Notes under the pieces: generated by a model | Told to the model about the DNA's origin: nothing | The model's database searches: none | The model's input: only the letters and a program-made list of their open reading frames with translations | Program-made: the position numbers and the translations under genes | Assembly: GCF_003583725.1 (NCBI RefSeq) | Contig: NZ_QXTF01000002.1 | Coordinates: 186,001 to 250,000, forward strand | Direction: 5' to 3' | From: Sphingomonas edaphi | GTDB taxonomy: Bacteria; Pseudomonadota; Alphaproteobacteria; Sphingomonadales; Sphingomonadaceae | Length of the DNA: 64,000 nucleotides | Part shown: one piece after another, positions 1 through 9,600 of the stretch | Layout: every line of letters begins with the position of its first letter | Position numbering within the stretch: position 1 is the stretch's first letter

Positions 1-105
1 ATCGAGCCGGAATTCGTCCGCGCCGACGGTGTGAACTACGGCCCCGACAAACGCGACGCCGGAATCGCTAATGGATTGGCCGAAGTGGAGAAGCTGGCCG
101 CCTAG
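1..105 (+). CDS. C-terminal end of a probable FMN-dependent NADH-azoreductase (cut by window edge)
   Basis: The window opens inside an open frame that runs to a TAG at 103-105, giving the last 34 residues of a protein. The segment with EFVRADGVNYGPDKRD followed by an Ala-rich helix resembles the C-terminus of flavodoxin-fold azoreductases (AzoR/AcpD), which end with a V-A/R-EG-YGPE motif and a short helix. AzoR-type enzymes reduce azo bonds and quinones with NADH in the cytoplasm. The stop codon shares a CTAG palindrome with the stop of the opposing gene, so the two genes end tail to tail. Only a small fraction is visible, so the family call is an inference from a short motif. Confidence 0.5.
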   Translation: MEPEFVRADGVNYGPDKRDAGIANGLAEVEKLAA

Positions 106-956
106 GCAAAGGCAGCGGTGCGGCTGGCGACGCGGTCGCGGACCGCAAGCCAGCCGACCGCAATGCCGAAACCGATCACATGGCTTGGCCCCGCGCCGGC
201 CAGCGGCATGGGGAAGGCCATGAAGACGGCGGCGAGGGCCGAAACGCCGAAATAGGTGGCGAGCGAGGCGCCGGCCGGATCGTGACGGCTGAGCAGGGCC
301 CCCAGCATCAGCCCAATGGTCAGCGTGTGAAGCGACATCGCCGGAGCACCGCTCAGGAGCGCGATTTCCACCGTACCCTCGACGAAGGCGACGGGCGGCG
401 GAGTTGCGAAACCCGCGACAATCAGGCCGAGCACGGCGAGGATCATGGCCCCCGCGGCAACAGCGATCCGGCGCTGCGACCATCCGCGAACAGAGCGATT
501 GCTGGTTACTGCCATCAGCGCCGCGATTCCCGCGGCGAGTGCGACGGACGTTGCGCCGTCGGGCTGTGCCGCGATCAGGGCGACCGGCAGCAAGACTAGC
601 GCACGCCAATGACGGCCTTCGCGGCTCGCGGCGATGGCGAGCAGGAGCGGTGCGAGGATCAGCGCGGGCTGGACGTGCACCGGCCCAATCGGAAGCCAGC
701 GCTTCACACCCTCTATCTCGATTCCGACAATCAGCGCGGCGGCCAGCAAGACGGTTGCGAGCCCGAAGAGCACTTCCGCGCCGTAGCGGCGGTGCGCGGC
801 ATGGTGCGCCGCCCAGCCGACCAGCAGGCCAAGCAGGAAGGACGCGACGTTCCGGCTGGCCATGCCGGGCAGCGCGCCGACGTCCCACAGGAATGCTGCG
901 CCAGCCAGGATGGCCAATGAGCCGAGGGCCAGCGGTGCAGCGCCGGCCGGACGCAT
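102..956 (-). CDS. Small SEDS-like (FtsW/RodA-related) membrane protein
   Basis: The 284-residue protein is almost wholly hydrophobic, with about eight predicted membrane segments. Three patches resemble landmarks of the SEDS peptidoglycan polymerases FtsW and RodA: GVKRWLPIGPVHVQPA (about residue 84), AQPDGATS (about 129), and a C-terminal PLAGAGPSHVIGFG that stands where SEDS proteins have PF.SYGGSS. It is about 100 residues shorter than FtsW/RodA, and I cannot find the extracellular loop that carries the catalytic Asp. The start ATG shares one base with the stop of the E2 gene (TAATG), so it is probably translated with the branched-chain dehydrogenase operon. A catalytic glycosyltransferase role is doubtful. 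Confidence 0.7.
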   Translation of the reverse strand: MRPAGAAPLALGSLAILAGAAFLWDVGALPGMASRNVASFLLGLLVGWAAHHAAHRRYGAEVLFGLATVLLAAALIVGIEIEGVKRWLPIGPVHVQPALILAPLLLAIAASREGRHWRALVLLPVALIAAQPDGATSVALAAGIAALMAVTSNRSVRGWSQRRIAVAAGAMILAVLGLIVAGFATPPPVAFVEGTVEIALLSGAPAMSLHTLTIGLMLGALLSRHDPAGASLATYFGVSALAAVFMAFPMPLAGAGPSHVIGFGIAVGWLAVRDRVASRTAAFA

Positions 957-2227
957 TAGGCGCTGAGCAGCCGGATCGGGTTTTCGATGTAGGTCTTCAG
1001 CGTCTGAAGGAAGCTAGCCGCGTCCCAGCCGTCGACCACGCGATGATCGCAGGAGAGCGACAGGTTCATCACCTTACGCGCCTCAAGCTCTCCGTCGACG
1101 ATGACCGGGATTTCCTGCATCTTATTGACCGCGACGGTCGCGACCTGCGGCGGGGCGATCACCGGCGTCGAGGCGATGCCACCCATCGGGCCAAGTGAGG
1201 AAATGGTAAAGGTCGGGCCGGACAGTTCCTCGCGGCTGGCCTTGCCAGTCCGCGCGGCCTCGCTGAGGCGGAGCACTTCGCTCGCCAATTGCCACACGCT
1301 CATCCCCTGCGCGTTGCGGATTACGGGAACCATCAGGCCGCCGTCGGTCTGGGTCGCAACACCCATGTGCACCGCACCGTGACGGGTGACGACATTGGCC
1401 TCGTCGTCATACGTCGCGTTGATCATCGGCCACTCCGCCATCGCCTTGGACAGGGCGGTGATCAGGAAGGGCAGGATGGTCAGTTTCGGGTTCGAGCCAC
1501 GGTCGCGGTTCATCATCGCCCGCGCATCTTCAAGGTCAGTGACGTCGAACTGCTCGACCAGCGCGAAGTGCGGGATACGGCGCTTAGCCTCCTGCATATT
1601 TTCGGCGATCTTGCGGCGCAAGCCGACGACCTTGATCGTCTCGTCTGCGCGTGGGCTCGATCCGCGGCCCGACACGCTGCCTCCATTGTAGAGCAGGTAG
1701 GCATCGAGGTCGGCGTGGCGGATGCGGTCCGCGGTGGTTTGGACCTGCGCCAAGTCGATGCCGAGGTCGCGAGCGCGCTGCCGGACGGCGGGAGAGGCGA
1801 GAACCTTCGCGCCATGCGACGCGGCGGCGGGCGCGACCTTCGGTTCGGGCTTGGGCTCGGTTTTGGGCAGCTCGGTGGCTAGGACCGGCATCGCCTCTTC
1901 TTGTGACTGGGTTGGCACTTCGGAGCCGTCTGCCAGCGGCTGTTCGGCTTCGCTTCCAGCAGCAGGTTCGGAAGCGGCTGCTCCGCCCTCGGTTTCGATT
2001 TCCACAAGGACGGACCCAATTGCGATCTGGTCGCCGACTTCGCCTGCAAGGCTCTTCACCACGCCTGCGACGGGGCTTTCCATTTCGACCGTCGCCTTGT
2101 CGGTCATCATGTCGGCTAGCTGCTGGTCTTCCTCGACCCGGTCGCCGACCTTCACGTGCCAGGTGACGATTTCCGCTTCGGCAATGCCTTCGCCGATATC
2201 GGGGAGCTTGAACTGGTAGACGCTCAT
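956..2227 (-). CDS. bkdB: Branched-chain 2-oxoacid dehydrogenase E2 (dihydrolipoamide acyltransferase)
   Basis: E2 forms the core of the branched-chain 2-oxoacid dehydrogenase complex and transfers the acyl group from the E1-bound lipoyl arm to CoA during Val, Leu and Ile breakdown. The 423-residue protein has an N-terminal lipoyl domain with the lipoylated lysine near residue 44 in TDKAT, an Ala/Pro/Glu-rich linker, a peripheral-subunit-binding domain near 140-180 (LASPAVRQRARDLG), and an acyltransferase domain ending in DHRVVDGWDAASF with the catalytic His and Asp near 395 and 399. I place the start at the ATG at 2227, which overlaps the E1beta stop by 4 bases (ATGA). The open frame runs 30 codons further upstream, but that part lies inside the E1beta gene. 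Confidence 0.95.
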   Translation of the reverse strand: MSVYQFKLPDIGEGIAEAEIVTWHVKVGDRVEEDQQLADMMTDKATVEMESPVAGVVKSLAGEVGDQIAIGSVLVEIETEGGAAASEPAAGSEAEQPLADGSEVPTQSQEEAMPVLATELPKTEPKPEPKVAPAAASHGAKVLASPAVRQRARDLGIDLAQVQTTADRIRHADLDAYLLYNGGSVSGRGSSPRADETIKVVGLRRKIAENMQEAKRRIPHFALVEQFDVTDLEDARAMMNRDRGSNPKLTILPFLITALSKAMAEWPMINATYDDEANVVTRHGAVHMGVATQTDGGLMVPVIRNAQGMSVWQLASEVLRLSEAARTGKASREELSGPTFTISSLGPMGGIASTPVIAPPQVATVAVNKMQEIPVIVDGELEARKVMNLSLSCDHRVVDGWDAASFLQTLKTYIENPIRLLSA

Positions 2228-3237
2228 GCTTCGAGGACCTTCTTCAGCGCGTTCTTCATGCGGATCGGGCCGGGGAAATAGACCCATTCGTAGGCGTGCG
2301 GATAGGGCGTGTCCCAACCGGTCACGCGTTCGACCGGTGCCTCGAGGTGGTAGAAGCAGCGCTCCTGCACCAGCGTTGCCAGCTCGGACGCGAAGCCCCC
2401 TGTCTTGGTCGCTTCCTGCACGACCAAACAGCGACCCGTCTTCTTCACCGACTGTTCGATGGTTGCCATGTCGAGGGGCAGCAGAGTTCGCAAGTCGATG
2501 ACCTCCGCGTCGATGCCGTTATCTTCGATCGCGGAGAGCGCGACATGGACCATCGTGCCATAGGCAAGGACGGTCAGCGCCTCGCCCTCGCGGACGACCT
2601 TCGCCTTGCCGAGCGGCACGGTGTAGTGGCCGTCGGGTACCTCGCTCAACTCGTTCTTCGACCAAGGCTTCACCGGCCGGTCGTGGTGGCCATCGAACGG
2701 TCCATTGTAGATGCGCTTCGGCTCGAAGAAGATAACCGGGTCAGGATCCTCAATTGCGGCGATCAGCAGGCCCTTGGCATCGTAGGGGTTCGACGGGATG
2801 ACGACCTTCAGGCCGGCGCAATGAGTGAACAAGGCCTCGGGTGACTGGCTGTGGGTCTGGCCGCCGAAAATACCGCCGCCATATGGGCTGCGAATGACCA
2901 TCGGCATGGTCCATTCGCCGGCCGTGCGGTACCGCATCTTGGCAACTTCGCTGACGATCTGGTCGAAGCCGGGATAGATATAGTCGGCGAACTGGATCTC
3001 GATCAGTGGCTTCAGGCCATAGGCCGCCATGCCGACCGCGGTGCCGACGATCCCGCCTTCGGAAATCGGCGCGTCGAAGCAGCGGGTCTTGCCGAATTCT
3101 TTCTGCAGGCCGGCGGTCGCGCGGAATACGCCGCCAAAATAGCCGACGTCCTCGCCGAACACGACGATGTCCTCGTCGCGGGCCATCATGACGCGGTGGG
3201 CATCATTGATCGCCTCGATCATGTTGCGGGTCGTCAT
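2224..3237 (-). CDS. bkdA2: Branched-chain 2-oxoacid dehydrogenase E1 component, beta subunit
   Basis: This is the beta half of the thiamine-diphosphate-dependent E1 heterotetramer that decarboxylates branched-chain 2-oxoacids. The 337-residue protein begins MTTRNMIEAINDAHR and carries the family's FGEDVGYFGGVFRAT segment, the PISEGGIVG stretch that contacts the cofactor and alpha subunit, and a transketolase C-terminal domain (EVIDLRTLLPLD, then VQEATKTGGFASE). The start at 3237 overlaps the stop of the E1alpha gene by 4 bases, the same coupling as at the E1beta/E2 junction. The upstream in-frame extension is discarded because it runs back through E1alpha. No E3 (dihydrolipoamide dehydrogenase) gene lies in the window, so E3 must be encoded elsewhere. 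Confidence 0.95.
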   Translation of the reverse strand: MTTRNMIEAINDAHRVMMARDEDIVVFGEDVGYFGGVFRATAGLQKEFGKTRCFDAPISEGGIVGTAVGMAAYGLKPLIEIQFADYIYPGFDQIVSEVAKMRYRTAGEWTMPMVIRSPYGGGIFGGQTHSQSPEALFTHCAGLKVVIPSNPYDAKGLLIAAIEDPDPVIFFEPKRIYNGPFDGHHDRPVKPWSKNELSEVPDGHYTVPLGKAKVVREGEALTVLAYGTMVHVALSAIEDNGIDAEVIDLRTLLPLDMATIEQSVKKTGRCLVVQEATKTGGFASELATLVQERCFYHLEAPVERVTGWDTPYPHAYEWVYFPGPIRMKNALKKVLEA

Positions 3238-4520
3238 TTCGGTTCGTGCCCCAGAAATTCGCGTGCTTCGTCGAGCGCTTGGTCGCGTTGCTCCGCCAGA
3301 TGCCAGGGCGTTTCGGAATAGACGTCCTCGAACATCGACGGGATGTTGTCGAAGCCCTGCTGCGGAAGGATGCCTTGGCTCTCGGCTTCCTTTTGCGCGC
3401 CGCGGACGCTGGAGTCGATTTCCTTGTCGAGCGCAGCGTCGCGTTCTTCGTCCCATTCGCCGAGCGCCACCAAATGCGCCTTCAGCCGCGCGATCGGATC
3501 ACCCAGCGGCCATTCCTCCGCTTCTCCCTTGGCGCGGTAGCCGGTCGGGTCGTCGGAGGTCGAATGGCCTTCGGCGCGGTAGGTGAAGAATTCGATTGTG
3601 GTCGGACCGTTGTTGGTCCGCGCGCGCTCGCTCGCCCATTTAACCGCGGCATAGACGGCCAGCGCGTCATTGCCGTCGACGCGGAGTCCAGCAATGCCAT
3701 AGCCGACGGCCCGGGCCGCGAAGGTCGCCTGCTCGGCGCCCGCGATGCCGGAGAAGCTGGAGATCGCCCACTGGTTGTTGACTACGGCCAGAATGACCGG
3801 CGCTTGGTAGACGGCGGCGAACGTCATCGCGCTATGGAAGTCACCTTCGGCTGTCGCGCCGTCGCCGATCCAGCCCATTGCAATGCGGCTGTCGCCCTTG
3901 ATCGCGGACGCCATCGCCCAGCCGACAGCCTGCGGATATTGGGTGCCGAGATTGCCTGAAATCGAGAAGAAGCCGTGCTTCTTGTCCGAATACATGATCG
4001 GCAGCTGGCGGCCCTGCAGCGGGTCACCCTTGTTCGAATAGATCTGGCACATCATCGTCACGAGCGGATAGCCGCGAGCGACGAGGAGTCCCTGCTGGCG
4101 ATAAGTTGGGAAGTGCATGTCTTCCGGGTCCATCGCGGTCGCGGCCGATACCGCGATCGCCTCTTCGCCGGTACACTTCATGTAGAAGCTGGTCTTGCCC
4201 TGCCGCTGGGCGCGGTACATGCGGTCGTCGAAGACGCGGACGGTCTTCATGTCCTTCAGCATCTTGCGAAGCGTGTCGGGGTCCAGCTTCGGATTCCACG
4301 GACCGACGGCATGCCCATTATCGTCGAGCACCCGCACCAGCTGCGTCGTCAGCGGATGGGTTTCCGCGGCGTCGGCGGCAACGTCGGGGCGTGGCACTTC
4401 GCCAGCGGCCTGAATCTTTATCGAGGAAAAGTCGGGCGTGTCGCCGGGCCGGAAGGGCGGTTCGGGCACGTGAAGCGCCAGCGCCGGCCGGTTCGCGCGA
4501 ATGTCGGGTTTATCGCTCAT
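3234..4520 (-). CDS. bkdA1: Branched-chain 2-oxoacid dehydrogenase E1 component, alpha subunit
   Basis: E1alpha binds thiamine diphosphate and carries out oxidative decarboxylation of the keto acids derived from Leu, Ile and Val. The 428-residue protein has the cofactor signature GDGATAEGD at 219-227 followed by NNQ at 248-250, and the phosphorylation-loop-like TYRAEGHSTSDDP. The roughly 80-residue N-terminal arm (Pro-rich, then the ALHVPEPPFRPG region) is typical of bacterial BCKDH alpha subunits rather than pyruvate dehydrogenase. It is the first gene of a tight bkdA1-bkdA2-bkdB group; only 37 bases separate it from the upstream propeller gene, so joint transcription is possible. Confidence 0.95.
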   Translation of the reverse strand: MSDKPDIRANRPALALHVPEPPFRPGDTPDFSSIKIQAAGEVPRPDVAADAAETHPLTTQLVRVLDDNGHAVGPWNPKLDPDTLRKMLKDMKTVRVFDDRMYRAQRQGKTSFYMKCTGEEAIAVSAATAMDPEDMHFPTYRQQGLLVARGYPLVTMMCQIYSNKGDPLQGRQLPIMYSDKKHGFFSISGNLGTQYPQAVGWAMASAIKGDSRIAMGWIGDGATAEGDFHSAMTFAAVYQAPVILAVVNNQWAISSFSGIAGAEQATFAARAVGYGIAGLRVDGNDALAVYAAVKWASERARTNNGPTTIEFFTYRAEGHSTSDDPTGYRAKGEAEEWPLGDPIARLKAHLVALGEWDEERDAALDKEIDSSVRGAQKEAESQGILPQQGFDNIPSMFEDVYSETPWHLAEQRDQALDEAREFLGHEPK

Positions 4521-4557
4521 CGCCGGCCCGCTTAGTGCGGACCGGCTTCATGGGCAA

Positions 4558-6552
4558 CTAGCGCGGGACGCGCGGCCTTCCCGGTGGAGCGAAATTGGCG
4601 CGGGCGACCTCGTGGATCGAACCGTTGGTCATGCGCCCTTCGACCAACTCATACCCCATTAGCGCGAAAACGCGGTCGCCGATGAAGATGGGACGGGCAT
4701 TGCCGTACCAGTCGACACAGCTGGCGACGCAAGCATCGTCCGCCGCGCGACGTTCGTCGGCGTCGAGCCGCCCGGCCATGTCGAACAAACGGTTCTGGCG
4801 CTTAATGAACAGGATCGACGACCCCGAGCCGAGGAAACGGGCATATTGCGATTCGACTTGGCGTGCGATTGGCAGCCCGAGCAGGCCCGACGAACCGCTC
4901 GGCGTGTCAGAGCGGTAGAAGAAGGCCTGGCTTCGATTTTCGCCCTGCTGAGCATTGGGGAAGGTAAAGCTGTTGCCGCGCTGGGCCATCGGCCGGCGAA
5001 GGTCGACGGCGGTAAAGACCAGAGCGCCGCGCGAATTGTTGCCGATCACGACCCCGTCCTGCCCGAGCTGATCGATCCGTTCGACCGCGTGGGACAGCTG
5101 GATTTCGGAGACCGGTCCGCCGCGCAGGCCCGCCGCAACTAGAGTCGAAAACTGCCCGCGCTGGTAGCCGTGGCCGCCGTACAGGATGTGGTTGCCGACG
5201 AAGCGATTCTGGAAGTTCCAGCTGTTGGAACTGACGGGCGGCAGGTCGCGATAACGGGCGCGCGAAACCATGTGGCTGCCGTCGCCCATCCAGCGGATCG
5301 GGACGGACAGGAGCGCCACCGCGCCATTAACGCTCTCATTGTTCCACATCGCGTCGCCGCCGCCGTCGTTGCGCACCAGGACGTCGATAAGGCCCGCCTG
5401 ACGGTTTTCGCGGAAGCTGAACTGGTCGGTCGGCTGACCGTAGGCGCCGATCGCCGACGGCTTTTCGATGCCGTCCAGCGGGAGGCGGTAGAGCCAGCTG
5501 CGGGCCCCGCCTCGTTGCCGGGCGCGCCAGTGACGGGCGTCCCCAACCCACAGGTAGACTGCGCTGGGGCTGACATAGAAGGTACGGCTAGCTGGGCCGA
5601 GCACCGCCGTCGCCTTACAGTCCATGACGGGCGCAGTGAGGTTGCAGTCCATCACACTGTGTAGCGTGTCCAGCTCCGCCTCCTCCTCGTCGCGCAGCGC
5701 GGGCACGATATGGACGTCACGCGCCCGGGCGACGCGGCGGAACTTGGGCTTCATGCCCTGCTGCCAGCGGCTGACGGCCGGGAATTGGGCGAAGGGATCG
5801 TTGCCCCAGCCGAGGTAGAGCGGAGTATAATAAACCAACCGGTTGCCGATCAGGCGCGAGGCATAGTTGCGCGAGCTATAATAGTCGTTGGATTTAAGGT
5901 GGTAGGCGTCCTCAAACCGCAGGCGCCCATCGGGCGAAAGGCGGAACCGGTTCACTTCGGTGCCCCCGCGCGCATAGCTGTAGCCGATGACAATAACCCG
6001 GTCGCCGCTGATCAGCATTTCGTCATACCAGTCGCCACCGCCGGTGATCCCGGGAGGGAAGGCATTGATATGGTCGACTGGCCGCATCTGGCCGCCGGCA
6101 ATGGAAACAGTGAATAGCCGGCCGCGGCGAAGAATGACGAGTAGATCCCCGCGCTTCTTGACGATGCCGCCCTCGTCAACGTCGTTTTCCTGGGTGTTGG
6201 TGATTTTGTCGCTACTAGCGCGGCTGCCCGTCACGACGATAGAGTCGGCCTGCGCTGCCGATTCCGCTACCGGGGCCGGCGCGGCCATCGGCGGGGGAGG
6301 CGGTGCGGGTGGCGGCGGCGGTTCGTTCGCCATTCGCAGCCGCCGCTCGTCGCGCCGCTTAGCAAGGAAGGCGAGGAACTCCGCGTCGGACTTGAAGGCG
6401 GCAAGCTGTCCGCCTGCGCGGTTGGCGCCGGCGTTGCCAGACTGCGCCGAGGCCGGCTGCTGACCCGCCAGGACGGCAATGCCCGTCCCGCCACAAAGTG
6501 CGAGGGCAAGCGCTGCAGCGCGTCCCTTCGATCCGATACGCCGATCTGCCAT
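4558..6552 (-). CDS. Secreted beta-propeller domain protein with a TonB-receptor-like VVTGSR motif
   Basis: The 664-residue protein has an N-terminal signal peptide ending near QPASAQ, a Pro-rich linker (PPPPPAPPPPP, about residues 78-88), and a long domain that matches the bacterial beta-propeller family in which the segment ENDVDEGGIVKKRGDLLVIL leads into repeated strands. Just before this domain is IVVTGSRASS, a motif otherwise expected at the mature N-terminus of TonB-dependent receptors. No catalytic residues are evident. Two Cys pairs (MDCNLTAPVMDC and CVASC) suggest disulphides outside the cytoplasm. I chose the ATG at 6552 because GGAGG lies six bases upstream; an in-frame GTG at 6564 is an alternative. 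Function is unknown. Confidence 0.8.
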   Translation of the reverse strand: MADRRIGSKGRAAALALALCGGTGIAVLAGQQPASAQSGNAGANRAGGQLAAFKSDAEFLAFLAKRRDERRLRMANEPPPPPAPPPPPMAAPAPVAESAAQADSIVVTGSRASSDKITNTQENDVDEGGIVKKRGDLLVILRRGRLFTVSIAGGQMRPVDHINAFPPGITGGGDWYDEMLISGDRVIVIGYSYARGGTEVNRFRLSPDGRLRFEDAYHLKSNDYYSSRNYASRLIGNRLVYYTPLYLGWGNDPFAQFPAVSRWQQGMKPKFRRVARARDVHIVPALRDEEEAELDTLHSVMDCNLTAPVMDCKATAVLGPASRTFYVSPSAVYLWVGDARHWRARQRGGARSWLYRLPLDGIEKPSAIGAYGQPTDQFSFRENRQAGLIDVLVRNDGGGDAMWNNESVNGAVALLSVPIRWMGDGSHMVSRARYRDLPPVSSNSWNFQNRFVGNHILYGGHGYQRGQFSTLVAAGLRGGPVSEIQLSHAVERIDQLGQDGVVIGNNSRGALVFTAVDLRRPMAQRGNSFTFPNAQQGENRSQAFFYRSDTPSGSSGLLGLPIARQVESQYARFLGSGSSILFIKRQNRLFDMAGRLDADERRAADDACVASCVDWYGNARPIFIGDRVFALMGYELVEGRMTNGSIHEVARANFAPPGRPRVPR

Positions 6553-6568
6553 GCGCGCCTCCACAACA

Positions 6569-6585
6569 ATGTGACAATATCACAT
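6569..6585. promoter_or_regulatory. Candidate operator: 17-bp inverted repeat ATGTGA-N5-TCACAT
   Basis: ATGTGACAATATCACAT has perfect 6-base arms around a 5-base centre. It lies 17 bases upstream of the propeller start and ahead of the bkd genes, in the short gap after the amidohydrolase stop. The placement fits a repressor site, for example of a TetR-, GntR- or MarR-type protein. The arms look like a CRP half-site, but the spacer is one base short. Confidence 0.4.
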
Positions 6586-6603
6586 CACTGAAAGAGGCGG
6601 CTG

Positions 6604-9600
6604 TCAATCCTCCTGGTGCGCGTGCTTCGGCAGGCCCACCCCGACGCCCGCGGTAAAGCTACCGCCCGCCTGTTCGTTAAACCAGAAGGGCTTGAAGCCA
6701 CCGGTCCCGCCAGCGACGATCTGGAGGTTGCTGTCGAACAGGCGGCCGCCCTGCATCGTCATCGCGACAGACGAGCTGTTGCGGATATTCTCCAATGGAT
6801 TGGCGTCGAGGATCACGAGGTCGGCTAGCTTGCCGGCCTCGATGCTGCCCAGCTCGCGGTCAAGTCCGAGGGCGCGGGCCGGATTGATCGTCCCTGTCTT
6901 CAGCGCCTCCAGGTTGCTCATGCCTCCCAATGCAAACATCCAGATGTCCCAATGGGCGCCGAGCCCTTCGCGCTGGCCATGTGCACCGATCGAGACGGGA
7001 ATGCCAAGGTCGGCGATCTGCTTCGACGCCTCGGCAATCTTGATAACATTGTCTTCCTCCGGCGGATTCTTGACCACACGCCGCGAACGGGCGTCGATGA
7101 GCGGGCGGGGGACCCACTTCGACAGGATGGGTTCCTTCCAGACGTCGGTGTGCTGGTACCAGTAATTCTCGCCGAAGGGGCCTCCGTAAGCGACGATCAG
7201 CGTTGGCGTGTAGGCCGTTCCACTGCCCTTCCAAAACTGCAGCACGTCCTCGTAAATGTTCGCGACGGGCAGTGAATGCTCGATGGTCGTATGTCCGTCG
7301 GCAATCTGCGTCATGTTCATTTCGAACAGCGAGCCGCCTTCAGGAACGACTTCCATGCCAAGCTGGCGCGCGGCCTGGATTATCATCTGGCGCTGTTCGC
7401 GGCGCGGCTGGTTGTAGCTTTTCACCGACCAGGCACCCGATGCCTGCAGACGGCGGAGATGGGCCAGCGCGTCGTCAAAGCTGTTGACCTCGACCGTGAA
7501 AGGGGTGGTGGCACCGTAGAGGATCGTGCCGGTCGAGAAGATGCGGGGCCCGAGGATTTTGCCTGCCTTCTGATACTCAGACGCGACGAAGATTTCGAAC
7601 GTGTCGTTCGACGGGTCATGGACGGTCGTCACACCATAGCCGAGCGCGGCGGCATGGAACCAGTTCTGCTTGGGGATGATTAGGTCACTGCCCATCGATC
7701 CGTGCCAGTGCGCGTCGATCAGTCCGGGAATGATCGTCTTGCCGGTCACGTCGACGGTCCGCGCGCCGGAAGGGATCGGGACGCCTGCGCCGACGGCCGT
7801 GATCCGGTCGCCTTCGATGACGACCGTGCCATTCTCGATAACTTCGTCACCCTTCATGGTGACGATGCGTGCGCCGGTCAGCGCAATGCTGCCCGTTGGC
7901 CTTGCCTGGCTGGCGGTAACTCCGAGCCTCGCCACGAGCGGCGCGGCGGCCTGCTTGCCGCCCGTGAAGGCGCCGGCATTGGCGAGCGTCTGGCCATAGA
8001 GGCTCGGTCCCTGGCTCCAATAAAGCTGGCGGCTGTTGCCGGCCCAATGGATCCAGTCGCCTGCATCGGCGCTGACGCGCGACTGAGGCAGCGACTTGCC
8101 GTCAGGCGCGATGTCGATCGACCGGCCGGACCGCACGAACGGCATGACATAGGCCTGATAGCGCTCGGTCCAGGCGATATACTGCTCGTCCGGCGACAGG
8201 GCGAAGCGGCTGGCGTTCTGGGAAACGAGGTGGGTCACCTCTTCCGTCCCATTGACTGAAACCGACTTCAACAGCCGCTTTTCCTCTTCACCCCTAGCCG
8301 TGAAGAAAATGCGGTCGTTGGTTGCGCCGAACATCGGCTGGCCGCCGCTCTTGGCAACGCGCTTGGGCGCACCGCCCCGGACCGAGACGATATAGATGCC
8401 GGGGTCCTTGCCGTAGAGCGGCGTGGTCAAATAGCCGTCGCTGGTCTTGCGATAGGCGATCAGGCTGCCGTCCGGTGAGAAGGCCGGTTCGACGTAATGG
8501 CCCGGCGTGGGCGTGACGACGCGGCCTTCCCCGCCGCCGACGCCGACAACCTTGATGCGGCCAGCCTTTTCGTCATCCCAAGCGACATAAGCGATGCTCC
8601 TGCCGTCGCGGGAGAAGGCCGGATAGCTTTCAAAATCGGTGCCGCGCGTCAGGCGGCGCGGTCCGGTGCCGTCGCCGTTGGCGATCCACAGGTTGCCCAA
8701 CGCTTCATAGACGATGCGCGATCCGTCGGGGCTCTTTTGGGCAAAGCGGACCATCTTGGTCTGGAAGCTGGCAGGGGCAACCTCCTTCTGCTGGCGGACG
8801 GCGTCCTCGACGAAGCGGGTACCGGTCACGTGAAAAGGGATTTCGCTGACGGCCTTCGACGCTACATCGATGCGGTGGATGCCGCCCTTGGCCCAAAAGA
8901 CGATCGACTTGTTGTCGGGCGTCCAACTCATCCCTGGATAGACCCCGTGGACGGCCCAGGTTTCCTGCATATCGCGGTCGAGAATGTCGGTCAGCGGAGT
9001 GATACGGCCGGACGCGAGATCCATGACCATCAGCGTCGATTTGTACCGGACGCGCCGGATGAAGGCCAAGCTCTTGCCGTCGGGCGACGGTGTCGGACGG
9101 ATCGCGCCGCCGGGGCCGTCGATAAAGGTCTCGATCTCGCCGGTCTGCCGGTCGAGGCGCTGGATGACGTAAATCTGCCCGTTGACGTCCTTCGAATATT
9201 CGAAAGTCTCGCCGGCGGTCGCGTCGTCGGAGAAGTAGAGATAACGTCCGTCGGGTGAAAAGGCGGGTTCGTTCGTGTCTTTCTGCTTGGTTCGGGCCTT
9301 GGTCATCTGGACGCCCGAGCCTTTGTCCCCGCCATTGCGGTGATAGAGCCACATCTCGCCCGCGCCGAGCGATCGCGACGAGGTGAAGTGCTTACGCGCG
9401 ACGATGAAGTTGCCGTCGGGGGTCCATTCGGCCTGGTTGAGCAGTCGGAAATCCTCTTTGGTGATCTGGCGCGGGGCTGAGCCGTCGCGGCGGATCGTCC
9501 AGATATTTTCACCGCCGCCACGATCCGACGTGAAAGCGATTTCGCTGCCATCCGGGGAATAGCGCGGCTGCATGTCCCACGCATGGCCGGTGGAGATGGC

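Noticed and set aside
6570-6584. Reading TGTGA-N5-TCACA as a CRP site
   Set aside because: The canonical CRP spacer is six bases; the five-base spacer fits another palindrome-binding regulator better.
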